NCBI GenBank assembly: GCA_003523945.1
Contig: DOFS01000208.1
Coordinates: 8,944 to 16,433 of the forward strand
DNA from: Nitrospiraceae bacterium
GTDB taxonomy: Bacteria; Nitrospirota; Nitrospiria; Nitrospirales; UBA8639
DNA: 7,490 nucleotides
Direction of reading: 5' to 3'
Below, piece by piece: positions 6,915 to 7,490 of the stretch. Made by a program: the position numbers and the translations under genes. Each line of letters opens with the position of its first letter. Position 1 is the first letter of the stretch. A model generated the notes under the pieces. The model had not been told where the DNA came from. It saw only the letters and a program-made list of their open reading frames with translations, and did no database searches.

Positions 6915-7490
6915 GAAGCTTTGGCCTGTCCGGGAAGTTCAAGAGGAAGAGTAAGCCGGTATGGGTGATTCCTCTACAGGTAGACCCAATCGCTGATCAT
7001 CGTTTCTTTTCTTCAAGGCTAGGACGCCAACCTCGTGAGCATCTCTTTTGATTAGTAGGTTGCCGGCCTGCCATGATCGAAATATTTTGGAGATGGTTTT
7101 GATTGCAAGTAGTCACTAAAAAATCCATGAGATGAACCCTCCCGATTGCCTAGAGGAACTTTTAGCAAACTGGTCCCTTCGTTTTCAAATCAAGAAAACA
7201 TCGCTAATGGTAGCGATGCAATCTCCGTCACTTTCCTCCTCACAAAGACCTTGAAGAAGAAAAAGAGCAATTGACCTGCTGGAACGATCGTGATTTGACG
7301 GAATTTGCCATGAGAAATCTCTAACCATCATGGTCGTTTGAGGATTAAAGGCTTTTTGGTATCCACCGATAAAAGCCCGTGAAGAAGAAATAGGTCAAGT
7401 AAATGCTCAAACCCATCTGCGAGTTTTACCCATTCGAAAGAACATTACATAACATTTTGTAAAGTGGAGGCCTCTTTCCGATAAAGGCAA
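6915..7490. other. Right-hand intergenic region without a supported gene
   Basis: 576 bp. The longest frames here are short: 40 codons on plus from ATG 7132, and 48 codons on minus from ATG 7331. Neither has a Shine-Dalgarno or a recognisable product. Structures seen: AGAGGAA/TTCCTCT at 6942-6975 with a 20-nt loop, an 8-bp hairpin at 7199-7218, and a GGCTTTT/AAAAGCC hairpin with an inner GGT/ACC stem at 7350-7377. No tRNA, CRISPR or insertion-sequence end was recognised. Confidence 0.6.
7185..7218 (-). terminator. Candidate intrinsic terminator for leftward transcription
   Basis: CATCGCTA (7199-7206) and TAGCGATG (7211-7218) form a perfect 8-bp stem with a 4-nt loop. Read on the minus strand, the stem is followed at once by TTTTCTTGATTTG, a T-rich tail. 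On the plus strand it is followed by CAATCTCC, so it would not end rightward transcription from the antiporter. It implies a leftward transcript that begins to the right, inside or beyond the window edge. Confidence 0.5.

Noticed and set aside
6942..6975. AGAGGAA/TTCCTCT inverted repeat as antiporter terminator
   Set aside because: The loop is 20 nt and the sequence after it is ACAGGTAGACC, without a T tract.
1..7490. CRISPR array, tRNA or rRNA gene, insertion sequence, prophage or defence genes
   Set aside because: No regularly spaced repeats, tRNA T-loop signature, transposase-like protein or terminal inverted repeats with target duplication were seen.

Overview
The window looks like ordinary chromosomal DNA from a rod-shaped Gram-negative bacterium. 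It carries three complete or partial units: the start of an mreBCD cell-shape operon on the minus strand, a leuCD leucine-biosynthesis pair on the plus strand, and a Kef/YbaL-type monovalent cation:proton antiporter gene on the plus strand. Base composition is near half G+C. The LeuC/LeuD pair is the long two-subunit bacterial type (468 and 211 residues) and reads closely like the enterobacterial enzyme. MreB, MreC and the antiporter look like those of environmental lineages such as Nitrospirota. That taxonomic guess is an impression from protein style only and is weak.

Layout: from about 2128 down to 1 (minus strand) lie mreB, mreC and the first 58 codons of mreD, which runs off the left edge. 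They are separated by 17 and 9 nt, so they are almost certainly one transcript. From 2129 to 2573 is a 445-bp divergent intergenic region. It is rich in short palindromes (2287-2298, 2333-2398, 2431-2468) and holds a good sigma70-like promoter for leuC at 2496-2523. leuC (2574-3980) and leuD (4050-4685) follow with a 69-nt gap that contains an unused-looking AGGAGG. A 240-bp gap (4686-4925) contains a cluster of GGAATG/CATTCC motifs, two hairpins and a possible promoter. The antiporter gene (4926-6914) has an Na+/H+ exchanger-like membrane domain followed by RCK-N and RCK-C regulatory domains. The last 576 bp (6915-7490) hold no convincing gene. They do contain an 8-bp hairpin whose T-rich tail lies on the minus strand, which suggests a leftward terminator.

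How the genes work: MreB, MreC and MreD form the elongasome scaffold that guides side-wall peptidoglycan synthesis. LeuC and LeuD together form isopropylmalate isomerase, the second step of leucine synthesis; leuA and leuB are not in this window. The antiporter probably handles K+/H+ or Na+/H+ exchange with nucleotide-gated control. Nothing visible ties the three units into one system.

No undescribed biological system is evident. The items most worth a second look are the palindrome cluster between mreB and leuC and the possible short minus-strand RNA in the right-hand intergenic region.
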